Assembly: GCA_024638465.1 (NCBI GenBank)
Contig: JAHEKF010000017.1
Location: 1 to 51,204, forward strand
DNA from: Rhodospirillaceae bacterium
GTDB taxonomy: Bacteria; Pseudomonadota; Gammaproteobacteria; Steroidobacterales; Rariloculaceae
Length of the DNA stretch: 51,204 bases
Direction of reading: 5' to 3'
The position numbers were made by a program, and so were the translations under genes. Of this stretch, positions 43,575 through 51,204 are shown in pieces. The stretch's first letter is position 1. Each line of letters opens with the position of its first letter. A model generated the notes under the pieces. That model worked only from the letters and a program-made list of their open reading frames with translations. It ran no database searches and was not told the origin of the DNA.

Positions 43575-44303
43575 TCACTGCTGGAGCGATCCCAGGACTT
43601 CCTGCAACATGGCGCGCGCGTCAGCACTCGTCGGGCCATCATGGGCTTGCGGCCCCGGAAAAGCGCGCGGCTCCATCGCGTCCGCGCTCGCGTCGTTATA
43701 CGCGACTTTGTTCTGGTACTCATCCAGTTGCTCTTCGAGGAAACGATTCGCATAGATCCAGTAGGGGATCGCTTCTTCTTCCAGGTAGCGTCGTTCTGCC
43801 CAGAGATTAAGAACGAGATTGTTGTGTTCTTCCATCGTCAAATTTTCGTCGCGATAGCCGTCATCGTACTTATCGAGTTCGGAGTCGAGATAGTCGTGAC
43901 GACTTCGTGCCGATGCGAGTTCGGATTCTGCGGAAGCGACGGCGGAAGTGAACGCGTGAAGATCGAGGCCTCTGTTGTAAGCTGCCAAAAATTCCTGTTC
44001 GTTATGAGCCGAGCAAACGCCGTTGTAGGATTGCCCGGCTTCGCCCAGGCTGTACGCCGTGTCTGCCGTGCAGTACTGTCCGAGCCCGGCATTTCGACCA
44101 TCCTCGTAGGTACTACGGTCCATGACGTAGCCGTGCTCCATACAAGCGCTTCCGCGCCGTTCGGCAAGCGCCAGAGTTTCTCCGCGAGAGCCGTCCTGGA
44201 AGCCCAGCGATCGCCAATCAGCAGTCGCGCACTGATCGGCCGACATCGTCGCGCAGCCCGAGAAGATCGTTGTGACGAGAACCAGCAGAGCTCGATAAAG
44301 CAT
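43575..44303 (-). CDS. DUF2799 family lipoprotein
   Basis: ATG 44303 is chosen over 44381 because it places a lipobox (I-F-S-G-C, Cys17) right after a hydrophobic stretch. The 242 residues show the DUF2799 pattern: DWRSLGFQDGSRGETL, ERRGSACMEHG, YEDGRNAGLGQYC and NGVCSAHNEQEFLAAYNRG, with paired Cys. A coiled helix follows. The protein should be lipid-anchored in the periplasm; its role is unknown. It diverges from the second fusion gene across 142 bp. Confidence 0.85.
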   Translation of the reverse strand: MLYRALLVLVTTIFSGCATMSADQCATADWRSLGFQDGSRGETLALAERRGSACMEHGYVMDRSTYEDGRNAGLGQYCTADTAYSLGEAGQSYNGVCSAHNEQEFLAAYNRGLDLHAFTSAVASAESELASARSRHDYLDSELDKYDDGYRDENLTMEEHNNLVLNLWAERRYLEEEAIPYWIYANRFLEEQLDEYQNKVAYNDASADAMEPRAFPGPQAHDGPTSADARAMLQEVLGSLQQ

Positions 44304-44406
44304 GCAATGCACCCCGATATCGGTAGTCCGGATGCCCACGGTAGCAGCGACTCCGGGATATCGGCGTGACGCGGTTCTCAAACCCTTCCGATTCGGGCGT
44401 TGGTCC

Positions 44407-44421
44407 TTATACTAGGTATAA
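44407..44421. promoter_or_regulatory. Palindrome TTATACTAGGTATAA before the second fusion gene
   Basis: TTATAC (44407-44412) and GTATAA (44416-44421) are exact inverted repeats around TAG, 24 bp upstream of ATG 44446. TATACT (44408-44413) could be the -10 box with a weak TTCCGA -35 at 16 bp, so a bound repressor would block the promoter. Role inferred. Confidence 0.45.
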
Positions 44422-44445
44422 AGAATATCGCCCGGGGAACATTCG

Positions 44446-45483
44446 ATGACCATACGCCCGAAGCTGCTCGGCCTTGCCGCATGCTCGATGCTTTTCGCCA
44501 GCGCGTTCGCGCACCATTCACGCGTCGAGTACAACCGTGGAGAGATGTACGAATTCGAGGGTGAAGTTGTCCGCGTCGTGTGGCGCAGCCCGCACGTCAT
44601 GTATACGGTCCGCGAGCAAACGGCGGACGGACCCAAAGACTGGGTGCTCGAGGGCCCCGGTGCGGGAACGCTGATTCATGAGGGACTCGTCGACGGTCAT
44701 GTCGCGGTCGGCGATCAGGTCATGGCGGCCGGTCAGCGCTCCAGTCGTCGAGATGACTGGTTGAGGCTCGCCAACATCATGCCGCCTGGCGGCCCCGAGC
44801 TCGTATTCGCCGGTGGGCCGCGTTGGTCCGACGACGCGATCGGCGGCGATAGCGACGCGCCCGAGCCGGCGCACACCGCGGAGGCGGCCGAACCCGAAGG
44901 TATCTATCGAGTCTGGGTATGGAGGGGCGGCACGCCTTACGACGTCCCCGAGCAGCCGCCGCTTCAGCCCGATGCGCTTGCCGCCTATCAGGCACACGAC
45001 CCGTTGCGCGACGATCCCGCGCTCGAATGCGATTTGCCGGGAATGCCCCGTGTCATGACCATCGCGGGCTCGAGACCGTTCGAGATCATCCGAGACGGCG
45101 ACAACATCCGAATCCATTCGATGAACTACAACCAGATTCGCACGATTCACATGGATTCGGACGTCGATCCGGACACTGTCGCGGCGAGCAAGCTGGGTTT
45201 TTCCCGAGGGCGCTGGGAAGGTGAATCCCTCGTTGTCGAGACGACCCGGATCAGTTGGCCGCATTTCGATCTCGTGCCCTGGTGGGGTATACCGCAGACC
45301 GAAGACCTCGAGATCGTCGAGCGGTTCACGCTCGAAGGCGACATGCTGGTTTACGATTTCTGGGCGTTCGATCCGAACACTTTTTTGGAGCCTATCGACC
45401 GGCCTCGCGCGCTGGTCTGGAGCTGGGAGCCCGGGCTCGAAGTCACCGCAGACAATTGCGTGCCGTATTACGAAAACGGCTGA
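44446..45483 (+). CDS. Fusion: DUF6152 domain plus WEGDTLVV-family domain (second copy)
   Basis: The 345 residues have a signal peptide (KLLGLAACSMLFASAFA) and mature HHSRVEYNRGEMYEFEGEV. DUF6152 runs to about residue 125 (VWRSPHVMYTV, WVLEGPGAG), then a Pro/Glu linker. The secreted-family domain has the first Cys in LECDLPGMPRVM, IRTIHMDSDV, GRWEGESLVVETTRISWPHF and the second Cys in DNCVPYYENG. The closest relative in the window is the protein at 35705, which has the same domain order, so they are paralogues. It lies apart from the main run and has its own promoter-like region. Confidence 0.86.
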   Translation: MTIRPKLLGLAACSMLFASAFAHHSRVEYNRGEMYEFEGEVVRVVWRSPHVMYTVREQTADGPKDWVLEGPGAGTLIHEGLVDGHVAVGDQVMAAGQRSSRRDDWLRLANIMPPGGPELVFAGGPRWSDDAIGGDSDAPEPAHTAEAAEPEGIYRVWVWRGGTPYDVPEQPPLQPDALAAYQAHDPLRDDPALECDLPGMPRVMTIAGSRPFEIIRDGDNIRIHSMNYNQIRTIHMDSDVDPDTVAASKLGFSRGRWEGESLVVETTRISWPHFDLVPWWGIPQTEDLEIVERFTLEGDMLVYDFWAFDPNTFLEPIDRPRALVWSWEPGLEVTADNCVPYYENG

Positions 45484-45486
45484 TTG

Positions 45487-46008
45487 CTATTCCGGAAGTA
45501 CCGCCACCGCTTCGACCTCGAGGATGAAACGAGGATCCGTTGCGAGTCGTACGATCTCGACCGACGTGCTGGCCGGGCGATGGTCAGGTCCCCAATAGCG
45601 GTTCATGACTTCGTTTATCGCGTCCTGGTTGGCGCCGATATCTCTGATGAAGCGCGTCACCTGAACCACGTGGCTGAGATCTCCGCCGGCTGCCTGCATC
45701 GTTTCCCGCAATCGCTCCATGACCTGGACTGTCTGCGTCGCAGCATCGAAGTCGAGGTGATCGAACTCTGACGGAACGTGAGGATGACTATGTGGTACGG
45801 GCGCACCCGTAATCCCGGAGAGGAAGATGATGTTGCCGCCGGTGACTCGCATGGCCGGCGTAAACGGCAGATTGGCACCCGATTCGATCTCGGTACCGGG
45901 AAGATAGACATACTCGAAGTCTGCTTCCGATGAGCCACAGCCCGACAGTGTGAGCGTGGCCGCCAACGCCAATAGCTGCGGTCGCGAGCCGAGAAGCCTG
46001 TTGATCAT
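45487..46008 (-). CDS. RidA-family protein with lipoprotein signal
   Basis: ATG 46008 follows AGGAAAGGG by about 8 nt; the longer frame to 46071 adds a non-signal extension. The 173 residues have a lipobox (L-T-L-S-G-C, Cys24), so the protein is exported, then a RidA/YjgF/UK114 domain: GGNIIFLSGITGAPV, ERLRETMQAAGGDLSHVVQV and TSVEIVRLATDP with the conserved Arg, then VEAVAV with the conserved Glu. Cytoplasmic RidA deaminates reactive imines; an exported, lipid-anchored form is unusual and its substrate is unknown. It converges with the fusion gene 3 bp away. Confidence 0.88.
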   Translation of the reverse strand: MINRLLGSRPQLLALAATLTLSGCGSSEADFEYVYLPGTEIESGANLPFTPAMRVTGGNIIFLSGITGAPVPHSHPHVPSEFDHLDFDAATQTVQVMERLRETMQAAGGDLSHVVQVTRFIRDIGANQDAINEVMNRYWGPDHRPASTSVEIVRLATDPRFILEVEAVAVLPE

Positions 46009-46083
46009 ATCTATCCCTTTCCTGGCCGGATGATGGGTCATGGGAGCAAGTCTAGCAGTCGGGTACGGCAAACATGGATGGTC

Positions 46084-46755
46084 TCAAAGGTAGTTCGCTA
46101 AAAGCGGCAACAGGTCGGGTGCGTTCGTATAGCTGGACACCCGGGGCAACGTGAACACGGGAACCTGGTCTGAGAAGCGGCGGATCGCGGCCGCCGTTTC
46201 ATCAAGGCTGACGGGTTGCTCTACCGACTCGTCCACGATAATGCCCGCAACCTCCCGGTCGCGGCTCCGAAGCATCCCCAGTGCCGTCAGGGTATGACTG
46301 AGCGATCCCAGGTAACCGCCCGTCACGAGCAAAACCGGCGCGTCAACGGCCTCGATCCAGTCGAGCACGGTGTGGGTGTCGTCGAGCGGCACCATGACCC
46401 CGCCGATGCCTTCGATCAGCGTGATGTCCGCCTCTCGATCCGTCGTGCAGACTTCGACGAGCGCACTGAACGGAATCGTGCGGTTCTCGCGCGCGGCCGC
46501 CATGTCGGGAGATAGCGGTTCCGTGAAGCGCCAGGGTGAAATTGCGTCGATTCGGTTCGAATCCAGCGGGTGCCCCAGCGCCGTCAGCAAAGCACCCGTG
46601 TCCGTTTCTTCGATCGCAGCGTTATCGAAACCGCTGGCAACGGGTTTCAGTGCCGCGACTCGGCGTCCGGTGGAACGGAGTTGGTGGATGAACGCACATG
46701 TGACGAAGGTCTTGCCGATCTCCGTGCCGGACGCGGTGACGAAAATCCGTGTCAT
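46084..46755 (-). CDS. bioD: Dethiobiotin synthetase
   Basis: The 223 residues begin with FVTASGTEIGKTFVTCAF, the P-loop of BioD. Others are LKPVASG, ETDTGALL, and EGIGGVMVPLDDTHTVLDW, the BioD signature region. The enzyme closes the ureido ring on diaminopelargonic acid, using ATP and CO2, in the cytoplasm. Its ATG overlaps the stop of bioF by 4 nt (46752-46755), so both are translated together. No bioB, bioC or bioH is in the window. Confidence 0.94.
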   Translation of the reverse strand: MTRIFVTASGTEIGKTFVTCAFIHQLRSTGRRVAALKPVASGFDNAAIEETDTGALLTALGHPLDSNRIDAISPWRFTEPLSPDMAAARENRTIPFSALVEVCTTDREADITLIEGIGGVMVPLDDTHTVLDWIEAVDAPVLLVTGGYLGSLSHTLTALGMLRSRDREVAGIIVDESVEQPVSLDETAAAIRRFSDQVPVFTLPRVSSYTNAPDLLPLLANYL

Positions 46756-47969
46756 ACCGATTCGAGAATAGCTCGCATCGCTGTCGCGAAACGAGCCACA
46801 TCGTCGTCATGGTGCGCAGCCGAGAACGTGCAGCGGAGTCGCGCTGTTCCTTCAGGCACCGTCGGCGGGCGAATCGGGACAACGAGAAAACCGGCGTCGG
46901 CCAGCCGTTTACTCGCGGCGAGCACACGATCCGCCGTTTCGAGCATTATTGGCACGATAGGGCTTTCGGCTTCCGGAAGGCCTAGTGTCTCCGTAAAGCG
47001 TCTTGCGAGCTCGAGCGGACGACGGGTCAGCTGCACGTCGGACACGATGATATCGAGCGCCGCGCTTGCTGCGGCAACGGTTCCGGGCGGCAATCCCGTT
47101 GTGTATACGAAGCTGCGTGCCCGGTTGTGCAGAAGAGCCACTACCTCACGACTCGCGCAGACATAACCGCCGTACGCACCGACGGCTTTCGAGAGTGTTC
47201 CCATCTGCAGGGGTACCGGCAGCTCGCCTGGAGGCGTCGCGTTCGAGCCGCGGCCATCACCAACGACGCCCAGACCGTGTGCATCGTCGGTCATGAGCCA
47301 GGCGTCGTGTTCGCTCGCCAGCTCCAGAAGGCTCCCGACCGGCGCCCGGTCACCGTCCATGCTGAATACCCCTTCAGTAACGAGCAGGCAGAATCGATGC
47401 GATTCGCGGTTCTGTTGTAATAGTTCAGCCGCGTGGTCGACGTTATTGTGACGAAAGATCTGCAAATCGCTGCCTGCCAGGCGGACGCCGGAATAAAGGC
47501 AGGCATGACAAAGTTCGTCGATCACTACGAGATCGCGTTTTCCGACCAGTGCCGGAATCGTGCCCAGATTCGCGAGATAGCCGCTTCCAAAGACGACGGC
47601 CGCTTCCGTGCCCTTGATTTCGGCGAGCTGCCGCTCGAGACGTTCATAGAGCGAGTGATTGCCTGTCACCAGGCGGGAAGCGCCGGCGCCCACGCCGAGG
47701 CGTTGCGTCGCCTTTACACTGGCTGCGACAACGTCGGGGTGCCGGGAGAGACCCAGGTAATCGTTGCACGCGAACGAGATCAGATCGCTGCCACTTCGCC
47801 GGTGGGTCGCGGGCCCGGTCCGGTCTGTTGTAAGGAGCTCCCGGCGCAATCGATCGGCGTCCAGGCGGGCAAGCTTTTCTCGAGCGAAACGCTGCAAAGA
47901 ATCCTGGGTCAACGGTCGGGTCCCGGTCGTCGGCTGACCGGACTCTGACAAACCCGCGAGAACACGCAA
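46752..47969 (-). CDS. bioF: 8-amino-7-oxononanoate synthase
   Basis: The fold-type-I PLP enzyme shows FACNDYLGLSRHP, GAGASRLVTGNHSLYERLE, VTEGVFSMDGDRAP, DDAHGLGVVGDGRG and the Schiff-base Lys in GTLSKAVGAYGGYV. It joins pimeloyl-thioester and alanine in biotin synthesis. The start is uncertain: the frame has no ATG or GTG near, and the longest form begins with TTG 47969; TTG 47897, with AGGA 4 nt upstream, would give an N-terminus closer to known BioF. The 25 nt between the mutase stop and the frame suggest co-transcription with the mutase gene. Confidence 0.92.
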   Translation of the reverse strand: MRVLAGLSESGQPTTGTRPLTQDSLQRFAREKLARLDADRLRRELLTTDRTGPATHRRSGSDLISFACNDYLGLSRHPDVVAASVKATQRLGVGAGASRLVTGNHSLYERLERQLAEIKGTEAAVVFGSGYLANLGTIPALVGKRDLVVIDELCHACLYSGVRLAGSDLQIFRHNNVDHAAELLQQNRESHRFCLLVTEGVFSMDGDRAPVGSLLELASEHDAWLMTDDAHGLGVVGDGRGSNATPPGELPVPLQMGTLSKAVGAYGGYVCASREVVALLHNRARSFVYTTGLPPGTVAAASAALDIIVSDVQLTRRPLELARRFTETLGLPEAESPIVPIMLETADRVLAASKRLADAGFLVVPIRPPTVPEGTARLRCTFSAAHHDDDVARFATAMRAILESV

Positions 47970-47994
47970 CTCCGGCGATAGCGCCGGTAACGCT

Positions 47995-49353
47995 TCATCC
48001 GGGCTCGCCTCCGATCTCGGCGAGGAGTTCTTTGGTGCGAGCGCGCATTAGCGCTTCGTCGTTGCGGGTTTCTATATTGAGCCGAAGCAGCGGCTCCGTG
48101 TTCGAGCTACGAAGATTGAACCGCCAGTCGGCAAACTCGACGCTCAAGCCGTCGAGATAGTCGACGGCGACCGCGTCGGGCGTGTATTTGACTTCAATTC
48201 GCTTGATGACCGCTTTCGCGTCGTCGACCCGTCTATTGATCTCGCCGCTGGCCGGGAATAACGCCATACGCTCGTCGACGAGTTCAGCCAGCGATTTTCC
48301 GGAACTGCTCATGATCGCGGTCACCAGGAGCCAGGGGATCATGCCGCTATCCGCGTAAGAGAAATTTCGGAAGTAGTGATGTGCGCTCATCTCACCGCCA
48401 TAGGCCGCGTCGTGATCCCGCATGACCTGTTTGATGAATGCATGGCCTGATTTGCTGGCGATCGCCTTGCCGCCCGCCTGCTCGACTATTTCGAGTGTGT
48501 TCCAGGTCAGGCGCGGGTCATGGACGATGCCTTCTCCCGGCGACCGGGCCAGAAATGAGCTCGCGAGCAAGCCAACAATGTAATATCCCTCGATGAAGCG
48601 GCCATCGCCATCGAAGAAGAAACAGCGATCGTAGTCGCCGTCCCAGGCAAGTCCGAGATCGGCCCCGGATTTCCGGATGGCATCGATCGTGCTCTGGCGA
48701 TTCGCCTCGATCATCGGATTCGGGACGCCATTCGGGAACGTTCCGTCTGGTTCGTGGTGCACCTTGATGAACTCGAATGGCAGGTGCGGCTCGAGCAAAT
48801 CGACGATCGGGCCAGCGCCGCCGTTGCCCGCGTTGCAGACAATTTTCAGCGGCTTGAGATTGCCGGAATCGACGTACGACAGAAGATGGGAGATGTAGTC
48901 GGCCATGATGTCGACTTCGGTAACCTTACCTTTCTCATCCGTTTCGCCGAAGTCGCCTGCTTCCGCCAGGGCCCTGATCTGTTCGAGGCCCGTGTCGCCG
49001 CTGATCGGCCGCGATCCCTCGCGGACGAATTTCATACCGTTGTAATCGGGCGGATTATGGCTGGCCGTGACCATGATGCCGCCGTCCAGTTCGAGGTGGA
49101 ACGTCCCGAAATAGATCAGCTCCGTACCACCGGTTCCAACGTCGACGACATCGACACCCGAGTCCGTCAATCCCCGAATAACGGCGTCGGCGAGCGCGCT
49201 GCTGGACAGCCGAATGTCACGCGCGACTGCGATACGGGAAGGATCGAGGAAAGCCGCGTACGCCCGTGCGATGAGGTAGGCGATATCCTCGTTGAGTTCT
49301 TCGGGAACGCGGCCGCGCGCGTCGTAAGCTTTGAAGCAGGTGATTTCAGTCAT
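47995..49353 (-). CDS. Phosphomannomutase/phosphoglucomutase
   Basis: The 452 residues are the normal length for the alpha-D-phosphohexomutase family. The active-site phosphoserine loop is VTASHNPPDYNGMK, the metal loop DGDYDRC, the sugar-binding loop GGEMSAHHYF and the phosphate-binding loop RSSNTEPLLRLN. The E-M-S-A-H sequence fits PMM/PGM enzymes that accept glucose and mannose phosphates, used for surface polysaccharides. It is the first gene of the minus-strand mutase-bioF-bioD unit, which has no obvious functional link with biotin. Confidence 0.93.
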   Translation of the reverse strand: MTEITCFKAYDARGRVPEELNEDIAYLIARAYAAFLDPSRIAVARDIRLSSSALADAVIRGLTDSGVDVVDVGTGGTELIYFGTFHLELDGGIMVTASHNPPDYNGMKFVREGSRPISGDTGLEQIRALAEAGDFGETDEKGKVTEVDIMADYISHLLSYVDSGNLKPLKIVCNAGNGGAGPIVDLLEPHLPFEFIKVHHEPDGTFPNGVPNPMIEANRQSTIDAIRKSGADLGLAWDGDYDRCFFFDGDGRFIEGYYIVGLLASSFLARSPGEGIVHDPRLTWNTLEIVEQAGGKAIASKSGHAFIKQVMRDHDAAYGGEMSAHHYFRNFSYADSGMIPWLLVTAIMSSSGKSLAELVDERMALFPASGEINRRVDDAKAVIKRIEVKYTPDAVAVDYLDGLSVEFADWRFNLRSSNTEPLLRLNIETRNDEALMRARTKELLAEIGGEPG

Positions 49354-49486
49354 TGTTCGCAGACGTTAGGGACCCGCCGGGAGTATACCTAGCCTGAGCG
49401 TTCGAGACCGCAGTTCCCTGGCGGACCCGGTTGCCCCAATTCCGACGCAACCCTAGTATTGGCCCCCCACTCTCGCCGGGTTACCC

Positions 49487-50740
49487 ATGACGTCGCCGCA
49501 TCTTTGGCTGCCCTATTCGCAGATGCAGACCGCACCGCTGCCGCACAAGGTCGTGCGGACGGAGGGCGTCCGTATCTATCTCGAAGACGGTCGTCGTCTC
49601 GTGGATGGCACGTCATCGTGGTGGACCGCCTGTCACGGTTATAACCATCCGCATATTCGAAGCGCGATCGTAGATCAGCTCGAGCGCCTGCCTCACGTCA
49701 TGCTGGGTGGCCTGGTTCACGACCCCGTGATTCGACTCAGCGACCGCCTGGCCGCTCTGCTTCCGGGCGATCTCGATCATGTCTTCTATTCCGAGTCCGG
49801 ATCGGTTGCCGTGGAGATCGCGCTGAAGATGGCAGCGCAATACTGGATCAACGCCGGAATCAGCGGAAGAACACGATTCCTTAGCTTCGAGAATGCCTAT
49901 CACGGCGATACCTTCGCCGCGATGTCGGTTTGCGATCCCGAAAAGGGCATGCACCGTATGCTGAGTGGACTCCTTCCCGAGCAACTCGTTGTCAAACTGC
50001 CTCGTTCTGCCGATGACTTCGAGGAATTCGAGCGCATTCTTGCCGCAAACTCGCAGCATCTCGCGGCGCTGATCATCGAACCGCTCGTGCAGGCGGCGGC
50101 GGGTATGAAGTTCCACGATGCCGATACGCTCGCGCAGATTGTCGAGGCGGCGAGGCGTCACGATCTGTTGGTGATCTTCGACGAGATTACGACGGGCTTC
50201 GGCCGTACCGGGACGATGTTCGCCTGCGAGCAGGCAGGCGTCGTACCGGACATCATTACGCTGTCGAAAGCGCTCACGGCAGGCACCGTTCCGCTTGCGG
50301 TAACCGTCGCGCGGCGACATGTTTATGAGCGATTTCTGTCCGATTCGATCGATCAGGCACTCGTTCATGGGCCGACTTTTTGCGGCAACCCGATCGGCTG
50401 TGCCGCGGCCAATGCTTCACTCGATCTCTTCGAGTCGGAGCCGCGTCTGGAGCAGGTTGCGGCCATCGAAGATCAGCTCCTGACCGGTCTCGCGCCGTGC
50501 CGGGATCTGCCGCACGTTATTGACGTTCGGGTCAAAGGCGCGATCGGCGTTGTTCAGCTCGATGCGCAACCGGACCTGGGTGCGATGAGACAGCGCTGCG
50601 TGGAAGAAGGCATCTGGGCCAGGCCCTTCGAAGACATCGTTTACCTCATGCCTCCATTCGTCATTGACGCGAACGATCTCGAGATATTGGTTTCGGCCGT
50701 AAATCGAATCGTCACCGCCTGGTCCGCCGCGCGAGATTAG
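49487..50740 (+). CDS. bioA: Adenosylmethionine-8-amino-7-oxononanoate aminotransferase
   Basis: The 417 residues start LWLPYSQM, with [15 protein letters not shown], diagnostic for BioA rather than other class-III aminotransferases. Others are [46 protein letters not shown] and the Schiff-base Lys in [15 protein letters not shown]. It transfers an amino group from S-adenosylmethionine to the product of BioF. It is divergent from the mutase gene across 133 bp, so biotin synthesis genes are split over two strands. No BirA-type operator (TTGTAAACC) is seen in the gap. Confidence 0.94.
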   Translation: MTSPHLWLPYSQMQTAPLPHKVVRTEGVRIYLEDGRRLVDGTSSWWTACHGYNHPHIRSAIVDQLERLPHVMLGGLVHDPVIRLSDRLAALLPGDLDHVFYSESGSVAVEIALKMAAQYWINAGISGRTRFLSFENAYHGDTFAAMSVCDPEKGMHRMLSGLLPEQLVVKLPRSADDFEEFERILAANSQHLAALIIEPLVQAAAGMKFHDADTLAQIVEAARRHDLLVIFDEITTGFGRTGTMFACEQAGVVPDIITLSKALTAGTVPLAVTVARRHVYERFLSDSIDQALVHGPTFCGNPIGCAAANASLDLFESEPRLEQVAAIEDQLLTGLAPCRDLPHVIDVRVKGAIGVVQLDAQPDLGAMRQRCVEEGIWARPFEDIVYLMPPFVIDANDLEILVSAVNRIVTAWSAARD

Positions 50741-50764
50741 CCCGCGCGAGCACTGCCGGCCCGG

Positions 50765-51204
50765 CTAGAAAGAAAAATTGATCCGCGCATAGATCAATCG
50801 GCCGCGCGGGTCGTGTACTTTCGAGTCGTAGCCGCCGTTGGTTCTTACGGACGGCGGATCCTCGTCAGTCAGATTGATCGCGCCGAAGGAGGCCGTCATC
50901 TCGCTGTCGCCCGGCCAGCTGTACGAATACTGGGCATCGACCGTCACTTGACTGTCTATCGTGCGGGCCATGCCGTCCACGGCCTGATCATCGATGTAGC
51001 TATCGATGTGGCGGAAGAAGACATTGACGGCGTGCGCGTCGCGCTGCCAGCGTGAGAACAAATTCGCACGCAGCTCTGGCGCGGATGTCGCGAAGTTCGT
51101 GAAGTTGCGACTGCCGAGTCCGTCGATCCGACCTGCCTGCGGATCGTCGAGATCGTAATCCGTCATCAGAGTCGCGTCAGCGCCGATGGTAAGCAACCCG
51201 TCCG
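50765..51204 (-). CDS. TonB-dependent receptor, C-terminal part (runs off the right edge)
   Basis: The reverse frame is open to the window edge. The visible ~145 residues are alternating beta-strands of an outer-membrane barrel: FATSAPELRANLFSRWQRDA, IDSQVTVDAQYSYSW, FGAINLTDEDPPSVRTNGGY, and the last strand ends RLIYARINFSF with the C-terminal Phe needed for outer-membrane assembly. NLTDEDPP is the usual sequence near the end of TonB-dependent receptors. The start and substrate are unknown. Confidence 0.9.
   Translation of the reverse strand, partial: DGLLTIGADATLMTDYDLDDPQAGRIDGLGSRNFTNFATSAPELRANLFSRWQRDAHAVNVFFRHIDSYIDDQAVDGMARTIDSQVTVDAQYSYSWPGDSEMTASFGAINLTDEDPPSVRTNGGYDSKVHDPRGRLIYARINFSF

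Overview
The window (about 60% G+C by eye) looks like chromosomal DNA of a Gram-negative bacterium, most likely a gammaproteobacterium. The signs are many lipobox and Sec-type signal peptides, the end of a TonB-dependent receptor, a squalene-hopene cyclase, DUF4399, DUF2799 and DUF6152 proteins, and an OmpA protein with a glycine zipper. I found no tRNA, rRNA, CRISPR array, transposase, integrase or phage gene. Placement below class is not supported by the sequence.

Region 1 (1-13989) is mixed metabolism and envelope functions. It has a multihaem cytochrome cut by the window edge, a secreted Cys-rich protein and an EamA transporter. An operon follows with two paralogous Cys/Met-metabolism PLP enzymes around a MOSC protein (3195-6332). 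Then come a wall unit (NodB-type deacetylase and Bax-like glucosaminidase), squalene-hopene cyclase, cysteine synthase, a PYROXD2-like FAD oxidoreductase and a DUF4399 protein.

Region 2 (14276-26240) is the most interesting part: ten same-strand genes, mostly overlapping or closely spaced. In order they encode a Gln-rich lipoprotein with tandem repeats, a second lipoprotein, a Ser/Thr kinase, a membrane-anchored TPR protein, a membrane scaffold (FHA-like, PEGA repeats, FGE-like domain), a tiny exported protein, a MotA/TolQ/ExbB channel, a degenerate actin/Hsp70-like protein with a canonical FHA domain, and two von Willebrand A (VWA) proteins. Each VWA protein begins with an ExbD-like membrane segment carrying an Asp. 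The proposed reading is a proton-driven channel whose two ExbD-like partners carry VWA heads and coiled coils, with a kinase/FHA switch inside and lipoproteins outside. I know of no named system with this composition. The operon is followed by 781 bp of gene-free DNA rich in inverted repeats, then an OmpA protein with a strong terminator.

Region 3 (27817-45483) is a secreted-protein and catabolism-like island. It has a large alpha/beta-hydrolase, five DUF6152 domains, six copies of an unnamed secreted family (motif W-E-G-D-T-L-V-V-x-T-T, two conserved Cys), a beta-propeller, a cupin, a fumarylacetoacetate-hydrolase-family enzyme and two metallo-beta-lactamase-fold proteins, one with two EF-hands. 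Two genes fuse DUF6152 to the unnamed family, which links these families functionally. The substrate is unknown.

Region 4 (45487-51204) holds an exported RidA-like lipoprotein, biotin genes bioD-bioF and bioA on either side of a phosphomannomutase, and the C-terminus of a TonB-dependent receptor.
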